Below are positions 1-5,074 of a stretch of DNA of 5,341 nt, one piece after another. Within the stretch, counting starts at the first letter, position 1, and the number at the start of each line of letters is the position of its first letter. The stretch spans positions 1 to 5,341 of the forward strand of contig CALYUZ010000076.1 of the NCBI GenBank assembly GCA_945492685.1, read 5' to 3'. The DNA is from an uncultured Methanomassiliicoccaceae archaeon. GTDB taxonomy: Archaea; Thermoplasmatota; Thermoplasmata; Methanomassiliicoccales; Methanomethylophilaceae. The position numbers and the translations under genes are program-made. A model generated the notes under the pieces. That model saw only the letters and a list, made by a program, of their open reading frames with translations, did not search any database and was not told where the DNA came from.

Positions 1-711
1 GCCGAGACACCTCTTCACGAACTGTCCGGAATGGGCAGTGAAGTCCTCGGGAGCGAGGATATCCGTGGATGCCGAGGGCTCGGACATCTGAACAACATCA
101 GCTCCGGCTGCGAGCAGGGCCTCTCCATATGCCTTGCAGTAGGGCTCGATGGCACCGACCCACTTCTTCGCCATCTCTGGATCGGTGAAAACGGAGTAGA
201 CCAGGTTCTCGGTGTTCAGAAGGTGTCCTGCCAAGGTGAACGGTCCGGTGTTACCTCCGATGACGCAGTAGTCCTCACCGTGGGTCTTCTTCATGATGGC
301 CATGGCCTCTTGGGTGACCTTCACCCTTCCGGTGTTCAGGAACGTATCGATGTCCGGGAGGTTCGCCTCCTCCGGAAGCTGATACGTCTTCTTCATGGGA
401 TTGTAGCTGAACGGATGTCCCTTGAGCATGGGGGATCCTGTGGCGGTTCCCATATCTATGGGACAGCCGAGCGCCTCCGCCTCCTGTGTGAGGCAGAATC
501 CTGCCCTGACTGCCTCCAATCCGAAGTAGTCCGCCTGTGCACAACCGAGGGTCGCCATCTTCTGGGGATCGCTGTGTGCCTCGGGCCATGAGGAACCACA
601 GGCCTTCATCATGCCTATGGTGTCGCATGTCGTGAAAATGGCCGCCGGAGGCCTGTCCATAGATTCCCTCTTCAGGGCCCCGAGGACCCTCTCCCTGCAT
701 GACATTGTCAT
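1..711 (-). CDS. Methylcobamide:CoM methyltransferase, UroD/MtbA/MtaA family (partial, 3' end outside window)
   Basis: Translating the complement from ATG at 711 gives 237 uninterrupted residues running off the window at base 1. The N-terminus fits the MtaA/MtbA/MtsA branch of the uroporphyrinogen decarboxylase family: SCRERVLGALKRESMDRPP at about 4-22, SSWPEAHSDPQKMA at 40-53, GLEAVR at 64-69, LTQEAEALGCPIDMGT at 74-89, and QMSEPSAS at 208-215. These cytoplasmic enzymes move a methyl group from a corrinoid protein to coenzyme M, making methyl-CoM for methanogenesis. The family's zinc ligands (His-x-Cys and a later Cys) lie beyond the visible part, so catalytic competence cannot be judged. 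The start is chosen because GGGGTGATT (724-716), overlapping the stop codon of the corrinoid gene, ends four bases before ATG 711. ATG 705 is a weaker alternative. Only 6 nt separate the two genes, so they should be cotranscribed and translationally coupled. MtbA, MtaA and MtsA cannot be told apart from this fragment. Confidence 0.88.
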   Translation of the reverse strand, partial: MTMSCRERVLGALKRESMDRPPAAIFTTCDTIGMMKACGSSWPEAHSDPQKMATLGCAQADYFGLEAVRAGFCLTQEAEALGCPIDMGTATGSPMLKGHPFSYNPMKKTYQLPEEANLPDIDTFLNTGRVKVTQEAMAIMKKTHGEDYCVIGGNTGPFTLAGHLLNTENLVYSVFTDPEMAKKWVGAIEPYCKAYGEALLAAGADVVQMSEPSASTDILAPEDFTAHSGQFVKRCLG

Positions 712-715
712 CTTG

Positions 716-724
716 AATCACCCC
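716..724 (-). promoter_or_regulatory. Ribosome binding site of the CoM methyltransferase gene, overlapping the upstream stop codon
   Basis: The minus strand reads GGGGTGATT, containing the archaeal GGTGAT type of Shine-Dalgarno sequence, and overlaps the TGA stop (720-718) of the corrinoid gene. ATG 711 follows four bases later. The overlap suggests the two proteins are made by coupled translation. Confidence 0.7.
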
Positions 725-1362
725 TTTATCCTGCTGTCGATGAACTTCACGGCAGCCGTTGAATTGTCATCCCTGTGGTCCGCTCCGATCTCCTCCGCGA
801 AGGCCTCCGTCGTAGGCGGACCTCCGATAGTGATCAGGACGTTGTCGCGGTATCCACTGTCCCTGACGAGTTCCACCGCCTTCGCCATGTTGTCCATGGT
901 AGGGGTCATGAGCGTGCTGAGACAGAGGACGGAGGCACCGTCGGCCTTCGTGGTGTCGGCGATGACCTGCGGAGGAACATCCTTTCCGAGATCGTTGACG
1001 ATGTATCCGCTGGCGGTGAGCATGGTCTTGACAAGGTTCTTTCCGATGTCGTGGACATCACCCATGACGACGGCGGTGCATGCCTTCTTGGCATCCGCCA
1101 GATCGCCCTTCGGTATCGCGGGGAGGAGAACATCCAATCCTTCGTACATGGCGTGTGCGGCGACCAGGACCTGGGGCAGATAGATCTTCTTATCGGCGTA
1201 GTTGTCACCGATTATCCCCATTCCCACGACGAGACCGTCGTTGATGGCCTCGACCGGATCGATACCGGCATCGAGGGCCTTGCGGGCGATCCCCGCTGCA
1301 TCATCTGGCCTGCATCCCGATACAACCTCGGAAAGCTCCCTTAGAATCTCTTCCTTAGACAT
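718..1362 (-). CDS. Methyltransferase corrinoid (B12-binding) protein, MttC/MtbC-like
   Basis: This 214-residue protein has the two-domain build of methanogen corrinoid proteins. A helical cap (about 1-85) contains LPQVLVAAHAMYEGLDVL at 62-79, and a Rossmann-type B12-binding domain (about 95-210) follows. The cobalamin signature GDVHDIGKN is at 101-109, with His104 as the expected lower axial ligand, then STLM at 149-152 and GG at 180-181. It carries the methyl group on cobalt between a substrate-specific methyltransferase and the CoM methyltransferase. Length matches MtmC/MtbC/MttC; it lacks the N-terminal extension of MtaC. ATG 1362 is preferred because AGGAGG (1375-1370) lies seven bases upstream; the in-frame GTG at 1365 would add one residue with a cramped spacing of four. 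It is the first gene of a minus-strand pair with the CoM methyltransferase and has the operator-TATA promoter at 1421-1476. No substrate methyltransferase gene is adjacent in the window, so the substrate is undetermined. Confidence 0.92.
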   Translation of the reverse strand: MSKEEILRELSEVVSGCRPDDAAGIARKALDAGIDPVEAINDGLVVGMGIIGDNYADKKIYLPQVLVAAHAMYEGLDVLLPAIPKGDLADAKKACTAVVMGDVHDIGKNLVKTMLTASGYIVNDLGKDVPPQVIADTTKADGASVLCLSTLMTPTMDNMAKAVELVRDSGYRDNVLITIGGPPTTEAFAEEIGADHRDDNSTAAVKFIDSRIKG

Positions 1363-1369
1363 CACTATT

Positions 1370-1375
1370 CCTCCT
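1370..1375 (-). promoter_or_regulatory. Ribosome binding site of the corrinoid protein gene
   Basis: The minus strand reads AGGAGG, complementary to the 3' end of 16S rRNA, followed by AATAGTG and then ATG at 1362. It decides the start: spacing is seven bases to ATG 1362 but only four to the in-frame GTG at 1365. Confidence 0.75.
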
Positions 1376-1420
1376 ATGTGTTCGCATATTCGTCCGCTTG
1401 AATGAACATGGACGGGATGG

Positions 1421-1476
1421 AATTATATCGAAATCTGCGAACATGTTCGTCGAACCCATTCGTAGAACCTGTTCGT
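1421..1476 (-). promoter_or_regulatory. Promoter of the corrinoid/methyltransferase operon: three tandem operator units plus TATA box
   Basis: The perfect palindrome CGAACATGTTCG lies at 1438-1449. Two degenerate copies follow at an exact 13-bp period: CGAACCCATTCG (1451-1462) and AGAACCTGTTCG (1464-1475), each followed by T. On the minus strand the palindrome is followed by 9 bp (CAGATTTCG) and then the TATA-like box ATATAATT (1428-1421). A transcript starting about 26 bases past the box centre would begin near 1399, giving a leader of roughly 36 bases containing the AGGAGG site. The operator is therefore centred about 45 bases upstream of the start, next to the BRE/TATA region. This position favours an activator that recruits TBP/TFB, though competition with TFB is possible. 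Confidence 0.7.
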
Positions 1477-1484
1477 ACAACGGG

Positions 1485-1516
1485 ATACGGGTGATGTTAT
1501 GGGAAATACGGGTGAT
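1485..1516. repeat. Pair of 11-bp direct repeats, 21 bp apart
   Basis: ATACGGGTGAT occurs at 1485-1495 and again, identical, at 1506-1516. A related GGTTGAT at 1530-1536 follows about 20 bp later. The 20-21 bp period is two DNA turns, so the copies face the same side of the helix. They lie upstream of the operator array of the corrinoid operon and downstream of the permease gene. A regulatory role is possible but rests only on position and phasing. Confidence 0.4.
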
Positions 1517-1534
1517 CCATGTGATGATAGGTTG

Positions 1535-1568
1535 ATCCGACCCGAAAAGAGCCTGAAATGGGTCGGAT
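1535..1568 (-). terminator. Hairpin downstream of the permease gene, possible terminator or 3' RNA structure
   Basis: ATCCGACCC (1535-1543) and GGGTCGGAT (1560-1568) are perfect 9-base inverted arms around a 16-base loop. On the minus strand the structure starts about 35 bases after the permease stop codon. It is not followed by a T tract; the only nearby T run on that strand is TTTT before the stem. Archaeal termination relies mostly on T tracts, so this may instead be a 3'-end stabilising structure or a protein-binding site. Confidence 0.35.
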
Positions 1569-1603
1569 AAGGGGTTTGTTAAAAGGTTTTCAGGTTACCG
1601 GGA

Positions 1604-2902
1604 TCAGTCCTTGGCCTTCTCGACGGTCATGAACGCGCATGCGATGGCGATGACCATCATAACCAGGACGGCATACCAAATCGTCTGGAACTGATCGGGC
1701 AGGTTGTCCGTGACGATGAATCCGGCAACGGTGGTCAACACGGCTCCTCCCAGGAAGGGGAACAGGTTGATCGCTGCGGATGATGTCCCTGCGACCGCCA
1801 GAGGGTACAGCTCCTTGATCTGTCCATAGGACACCACGAACCATCCTCCGAAGAATCCGAAGGCGAGGTTGATGGCCATCTGCACCATGGCACTGTCGAT
1901 CTGGGTGAACGCGATGACAGCCCACACGGCTGTGTACACGATCGTTCCCATCACGAGGACCTTCTTCTTGGAGTGGAACACCCTGTCCGCCAGGATACCT
2001 GCGAGGAAGCACCCGATGGCGAATCCGACGGCTGGCATCATGACCACCAGCGATGTGTCGAAGGTGAATATGCCGCTGCTCTTGTAGTAGGGTCCCATGA
2101 GGGATGCCTGCCAGAGCATGATGGTTCCGTACATGAAGAAGAACCATATGGCCATGGGCCAGAACTTCCTGCCGCTCATGAAGATCTCCTTCAGTGCGGT
2201 GAAGACGGAGAGCTTCTCGGACGAGGACTCTGTGATGGGCTTTCCGGTCTCTTCGGACTCGACCTCCTCGATGGCGGGGAATCCCTTGTTGGTGGGGTGG
2301 TCGGCGATGAACAGCCAGCAGAGCACCGCGATGACGATGGTGATGACCGCAAGGACGACATATGTCATGTCGACACCCAGGGACTGGAACATCATGACCA
2401 TGGGTGTGGATGCCGCGAGGGCTCCGACGTTTCCGATCAGGAGCAGGACACCGCTCATTGTGGCGAACTCGCTCTTCCTGAACCACATGGCCAGGACCTT
2501 CATGATCGGGATGTAGACTACCGCGGCACCGACTCCGATGATGAACTTCGCTACCACGAGGAGTGTGAAGTTCAGAACGCCGGGCATGGCGGCGTAGGCC
2601 CCGAGGAACGATCCGATCGCGATCAGGAACACGAAGATCGTGGAGGCCTTCTTGGGTCCGAGGGTATCTGTGAGGATACCGCTCGGGATCTGCATTATAG
2701 TGTATGCGTACAGGTACGCGGATGCGAGGAGACCGAGTTGTGAAGCGGATACCGTACCGTCGAATGCGGCGATGATCTCCTCATTGGCCGCTCCTCCCGA
2801 AACCCTGTGGAAGTACACGAAGAAGTAGGCGAGGGCCAGGACGGCGAAGACGATCCACCTGTAGGTCATCATCCTCTTCTTCTTGTCTGGATCAACTGTC
2901 AT
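1604..2902 (-). CDS. MFS permease (sugar-phosphate-permease-like, COG2271 type)
   Basis: This 432-residue protein has about twelve hydrophobic segments and the features of the major facilitator superfamily. YRWIVFAVLALAYFFVYFHR (14-33) is the first membrane helix. The loop 2-3 motif is GILTDTLGPKK (75-85), preceded by AYTIMQIPSG (66-75), and its second-half counterpart is GILADRVFHSKKK (302-314). A charged cytoplasmic linker lies at about 202-245. Members move small organic solutes by proton- or ion-coupled transport or exchange. Substrate is not readable. The start at ATG 2902 is chosen because GAGAGG lies seven to eight bases upstream and the protein then begins with a short charged tail before helix 1; the open frame extends to an ATG at 2950, but this would add 16 residues with no site in front. 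Its promoter carries the same palindrome as the methyltransferase operon, which suggests it serves the same substrate or its product. Confidence 0.88.
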   Translation of the reverse strand: MTVDPDKKKRMMTYRWIVFAVLALAYFFVYFHRVSGGAANEEIIAAFDGTVSASQLGLLASAYLYAYTIMQIPSGILTDTLGPKKASTIFVFLIAIGSFLGAYAAMPGVLNFTLLVVAKFIIGVGAAVVYIPIMKVLAMWFRKSEFATMSGVLLLIGNVGALAASTPMVMMFQSLGVDMTYVVLAVITIVIAVLCWLFIADHPTNKGFPAIEEVESEETGKPITESSSEKLSVFTALKEIFMSGRKFWPMAIWFFFMYGTIMLWQASLMGPYYKSSGIFTFDTSLVVMMPAVGFAIGCFLAGILADRVFHSKKKVLVMGTIVYTAVWAVIAFTQIDSAMVQMAINLAFGFFGGWFVVSYGQIKELYPLAVAGTSSAAINLFPFLGGAVLTTVAGFIVTDNLPDQFQTIWYAVLVMMVIAIACAFMTVEKAKD

Positions 2903-2960
2903 GTCAATACCTCTCTGGAGTGCAGCGTGACGGATATGCGGTTGAACCACGAGGTGAAGG

Positions 2961-2995
2961 GTATAGAATGGATGCCACGAACATGTTCGGACATC
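2961..2995 (-). promoter_or_regulatory. Permease promoter: CGAACATGTTCG operator 9 bp upstream of a TATA-like box
   Basis: The perfect palindrome is at 2978-2989. On the minus strand it is followed by TGGCATCCA and then TTCTATAC (2968-2961), a TATA-like box. A start about 26 bases beyond would fall near 2940, leaving a leader of roughly 38 bases before ATG 2902. The flanks GATGTC before and TGGC after the palindrome are shared with the hydrolase promoter. Confidence 0.68.
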
Positions 2996-3046
2996 CCTTG
3001 GAATCGATTTTCTTGGGTGTTTTGAGGATGTTCCGTCTACGGAGAA

Positions 3047-3715
3047 TCATCCGGTCCTGTCCAACCAGTCCAGGATGGTCCTCCCCAGGGCCTTGTCGGC
3101 GATGACATAGTTGTCCCTGTCGCCGTTGTGGACGATGTGGAGCTCCGCCTCGGCTATCCCCCTGAGGATCTTCATGGTGTCCGAACGGTTGACCACGTCA
3201 TACTCCCCTGCGGTGATGAACACGGGGACGTCTATGCGTTCCAGATCACCGTATCCGATGGATGGTTCCCTGAGCATCATGCTCACCCTCGGATCGTTCT
3301 TCCCCTTGACCTCCCTGCGGCGGAACTTCCTCATATCCCACCCATCGAGTTCATCGGGAGTGGTGTTCGCCCCGCTGACGATCATCTTCGAAAGGAGGCC
3401 GGGATGTTCCGAGGCGAGGATCAGACCCACCACACCACCGTCGCCATGACCGTACAGCACGGGACGGTCCAATCCGAGACATCCGATCAGATGGAAGATG
3501 TCCGAGGCCATGTCCCTGTAATGGTATTCGTCGACACCTTGGCTCTCCCCGTGGCCGCGGGAATCAACGCGGTATAGCGTGTAATGGTCGCCGAGAACGG
3601 AGGCGAGGTTGTCCAGGGAACTCATGTCCCTGCAGTTCGAATGGAGCATCACCAACGGGGGGCCCTGCCCGGACACCTCGTAGTGTATCCTGAGTCCGTT
3701 GACTGTTGCGAACAT
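3047..3715 (-). CDS. Alpha/beta-hydrolase-fold protein lacking the catalytic Ser and His (probable pseudoenzyme)
   Basis: The 222 residues follow the compact alpha/beta hydrolase plan: NGLRIHYEVSGQGPPLVMLH (6-25) with the oxyanion-strand His25, DSRGHGES (51-58), the nucleophile-elbow segment LYGHGDGG (87-94), and AGEYD (169-173) bearing the likely acid Asp173. The elbow should read G-x-S-x-G, but residue 91 is Gly (codon GGC, one base from Ser AGC). Near the C-terminus, where relatives carry the catalytic His before a Tyr (HGSY-like), this protein has RDNY (200-203), so the His is also missing. The rest of the fold is intact and has no frame breaks, which argues for a retained non-catalytic role such as ligand binding. 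ATG 3715 is chosen because the conserved N-terminus begins there and a TATA-like box lies 27 bases upstream, implying a leaderless message; no Shine-Dalgarno site is visible. The frame stays open up to 3877, but this would add 54 unrelated residues overlapping the regulator gene. Confidence 0.85.
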   Translation of the reverse strand: MFATVNGLRIHYEVSGQGPPLVMLHSNCRDMSSLDNLASVLGDHYTLYRVDSRGHGESQGVDEYHYRDMASDIFHLIGCLGLDRPVLYGHGDGGVVGLILASEHPGLLSKMIVSGANTTPDELDGWDMRKFRRREVKGKNDPRVSMMLREPSIGYGDLERIDVPVFITAGEYDVVNRSDTMKILRGIAEAELHIVHNGDRDNYVIADKALGRTILDWLDRTG

Positions 3716-3738
3716 GATATACAGATGGGCGGGGGCCA

Positions 3739-3776
3739 CATAATACGCTGGCCACGAACATGTTCGCTCGGACATC
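3739..3776 (-). promoter_or_regulatory. Hydrolase-like gene promoter: CGAACATGTTCG operator 9 bp upstream of a TATA-like box
   Basis: The perfect palindrome is at 3755-3766, eight bases past the stop codon of the HTH_10 gene. On the minus strand it is followed by TGGCCAGCG and then TATTATG (3745-3739). The box centre is 27 bases from ATG 3715, so transcription probably starts at or next to the start codon. The upstream flank GATGTC also occurs at the permease promoter, here separated from the palindrome by four extra bases (CGAG). Confidence 0.68.
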
Positions 3777-4440
3777 AGACCTTGTAGAACCTGTTGCTGA
3801 CGCAGAACATCCTGTAGAATTCGAATATCCTCTTCTCTGCCGAACGGAGAGTGACGTTCAAGGTGGATTTTGAGCATCCGCTCAGCTTGCAGAGCTCATC
3901 AAGACTGATCCTCTTGGGGACATCGTAATACCCGAGATCCATGGCCATGTTGAAACACTCCTCCTGACGCGGCGTCAGAGTGGAGCTCATGGATACACTG
4001 GAACTGGAGATCATCTGATACGAATATCCGGACTCCCTCATGCGGGACAGGAGGTTGTGAAGGACAGTGCTGTTCGGTCCGATCAGCGTCCAGCGGATCA
4101 GGGTGTCCGTCTCCGGTTCCGCGGAAACGAGGAAGCATCCTGACTCGTTGATGATCTTTGAGAGGAAGCATCTGGGATTGGTGACCATCGCCATGTAATG
4201 GTTGGAGCTGAGACGGGTGATGTTGCAATCCCCTCCGTTGCTGGGGTAGTGACCCTCCTCCAGGACCCCGCGGTCATCCTTGATGTCGATCATCGAGTAG
4301 CCTGTGTTACTATCCTTCATGGAACATGTGAGGATGCGTATGCTCGTCCCCTCGGTACCGAGTTCCACGGGAAGGAAGCTGTGACATGGGTGCTCCTCGA
4401 AGTTCTGACTGCGGTCGAGGAGGATCTTGCAACAGTGCAT
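3775..4440 (-). CDS. HTH_10 (Bat-type) transcription regulator
   Basis: The 221-residue protein ends in an HTH_10 domain (about 155-206): LTPRQEECFNMAMDLGYYD (155-173), VPKRISLDEL (174-183), then the helix-turn-helix GCSKSTLNVTLRSAEKRI (188-205). This is the domain of the haloarchaeal bacterio-opsin activator Bat and many archaeal regulators. The N-terminal ~150 residues form a beta-rich region like the sensory half of Bat-type proteins, with no recognised ligand motif. It holds seven of the protein's eleven cysteines (3, 4, 19, 39, 72, 91, 102, then 162, 184, 189, 213), which could allow redox or metal sensing, but no tight Cys-x-x-Cys pair is present. ATG 4440 is the only good start, since an in-frame TGA lies upstream; no strong ribosome site is seen. 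The gene is transcribed toward the hydrolase gene, which has its own operator-TATA promoter in the 59-bp gap. It is the best local candidate to bind that operator. Confidence 0.82.
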   Translation of the reverse strand: MHCCKILLDRSQNFEEHPCHSFLPVELGTEGTSIRILTCSMKDSNTGYSMIDIKDDRGVLEEGHYPSNGGDCNITRLSSNHYMAMVTNPRCFLSKIINESGCFLVSAEPETDTLIRWTLIGPNSTVLHNLLSRMRESGYSYQMISSSSVSMSSTLTPRQEECFNMAMDLGYYDVPKRISLDELCKLSGCSKSTLNVTLRSAEKRIFEFYRMFCVSNRFYKV

Positions 4441-4583
4441 GGATGTGTCACGTCGTGATCACTTCAAAAAATGTGCTATCTGCTCCTTCATTCTAAGATT
4501 ATTAACTATTAGGATTATCTATTGTTAATGGTAATATTTGTCCACATATTATTGTACATATGAATAATTAAGGATAACCTAAA
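4441..4583. promoter_or_regulatory. AT-rich divergent promoter region between HTH_10 and marR genes
   Basis: This 143-bp gap is far richer in A and T than the genes on either side. For the plus-strand marR gene, TACATATG (4555-4562) is centred about 26 bases before ATG 4584, fitting a leaderless start; ACATATTA (about 4543-4550) is an alternative. For the minus-strand regulator, GTTAATAATC (about 4507-4498) is a possible TATA box. A small inverted repeat TCACG-T-CGTGA (4448-4458) sits eight bases before the regulator's start codon. The CGAACATGTTCG palindrome is absent here, so the HTH_10 gene is not controlled by that operator. Confidence 0.5.
4501..4529. promoter_or_regulatory. Imperfect inverted repeat, candidate MarR operator
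   Basis: ATTAACTAT (4501-4509) and ATTGTTAAT (4521-4529) pair in eight of nine positions around an 11-base centre. The site lies in the divergent promoter gap, about 55-80 bases before the marR start and next to the possible TATA box of the HTH_10 gene. MarR proteins usually bind AT-rich dyads of this size near their own promoters. The assignment is by position only. Confidence 0.35.
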
Positions 4584-5074
4584 ATGTTATGGAACACTGT
4601 GTATAAATCGCTACACATGTCCATGGAAGACTACACAGAGGATATCGGACTCAAGATCAAGCGCATTAACGAGCTTATCTACAGACATTCCAACGAAAGA
4701 CTGGTCGGATGGGACATGACCATGACCCAATGCCGCATACTGAGCATCCTCTCGGCACAGCCCGGGGAAAGGCCACCCAGAGATGTCTGGAGCAGGAGCT
4801 GTGCGTGTCCCATCCCACCGTCGTCGGCGTCATAAGAAGACTCAACGCGAAGGGCCTGGTGGAGATAGGGGACCAGAAGGGGAACCTCTCCAAGGAGATC
4901 ACCCTCACAGAATCTGGACTCCAGACCATAGATAGCGTGGAATCATGGATGCATGAAATGGAGGACATCCTGCTGAACGGACTGTCCGCCCAGGAGAGGG
5001 ACGATCTTCTCCGCATGCTGGATATCGTCTACTCCAATTCCCTCAGACTGTCAGAAGGCGACAGATCATACTGA
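4584..5074 (+). pseudogene. MarR-family transcription regulator interrupted by a one-base frameshift
   Basis: Two reading frames together encode one MarR-type winged-helix protein of about 163 residues. The first (from ATG 4584) gives the N-terminal dimerisation helix, EDIGLKIKRINELIYRHS, and the start of the DNA-binding domain, MTMTQCRILSILSAQPGE. Around 4764-4770 (GGGGAAA) the family sequence moves to the -1 frame: ATQRCLEQELCVSHPTVVG, then VIRRLNAKGLVEI, the wing, and a C-terminal helix ending at TGA 5072-5074. Left unshifted, the first frame stops at 4835 after 83 residues. The join fits loss of one G or A in the homopolymer run, either a true mutation or a sequencing error; no canonical slippery heptamer is in phase. 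ATG 4617 and 4623 are alternative starts. MarR proteins commonly repress an adjacent drug exporter, and the exporter gene overlaps this gene's stop codon. Confidence 0.75.

Noticed and set aside
31..591. 186-codon plus-strand frame
   Set aside because: It is antisense to the CoM methyltransferase gene, has no family resemblance, and the minus strand is clearly coding there.
1438..1449. Resemblance of CGAACATGTTCG to the Bacillus LexA/DinR SOS box (CGAAC-N4-GTTCG)
   Set aside because: The spacer here is two bases, not four, archaea lack LexA, and none of the three controlled genes is a DNA-repair gene.
1499..1570. 23-codon plus-strand open frame with GGGTGAT before its ATG
   Set aside because: The ribosome-site match is part of the direct repeat, no plus-strand TATA box is evident, and the end lies in the hairpin; too short to support without expression data.
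1590..2486. 298-codon minus-strand frame
   Set aside because: It overlaps the permease in another frame and is an Arg/His-rich shadow.
1973..2743. 256-codon plus-strand frame rich in Asp, Glu, Gly and His
   Set aside because: It is the mirror of the permease gene; its composition is what hydrophobic-helix codons give on the opposite strand.
3032..3043. Near-palindrome TCCGTCTACGGA after the hydrolase-like gene as a terminator
   Set aside because: The loop would be only two bases and no T tract follows on the minus strand.
3716..3877. N-terminal extension of the hydrolase-like protein by 54 residues
   Set aside because: The extension overlaps the HTH_10 gene, contains the operator and TATA box, and has no similarity to the fold; the conserved N-terminus starts at ATG 3715.
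4764..4772. Programmed -1 ribosomal frameshifting in marR
   Set aside because: The in-phase codons are GGG GAA AGG, which do not form an X-XXY-YYZ slippery heptamer, and MarR genes are not known to use it; an indel or sequencing error is simpler.
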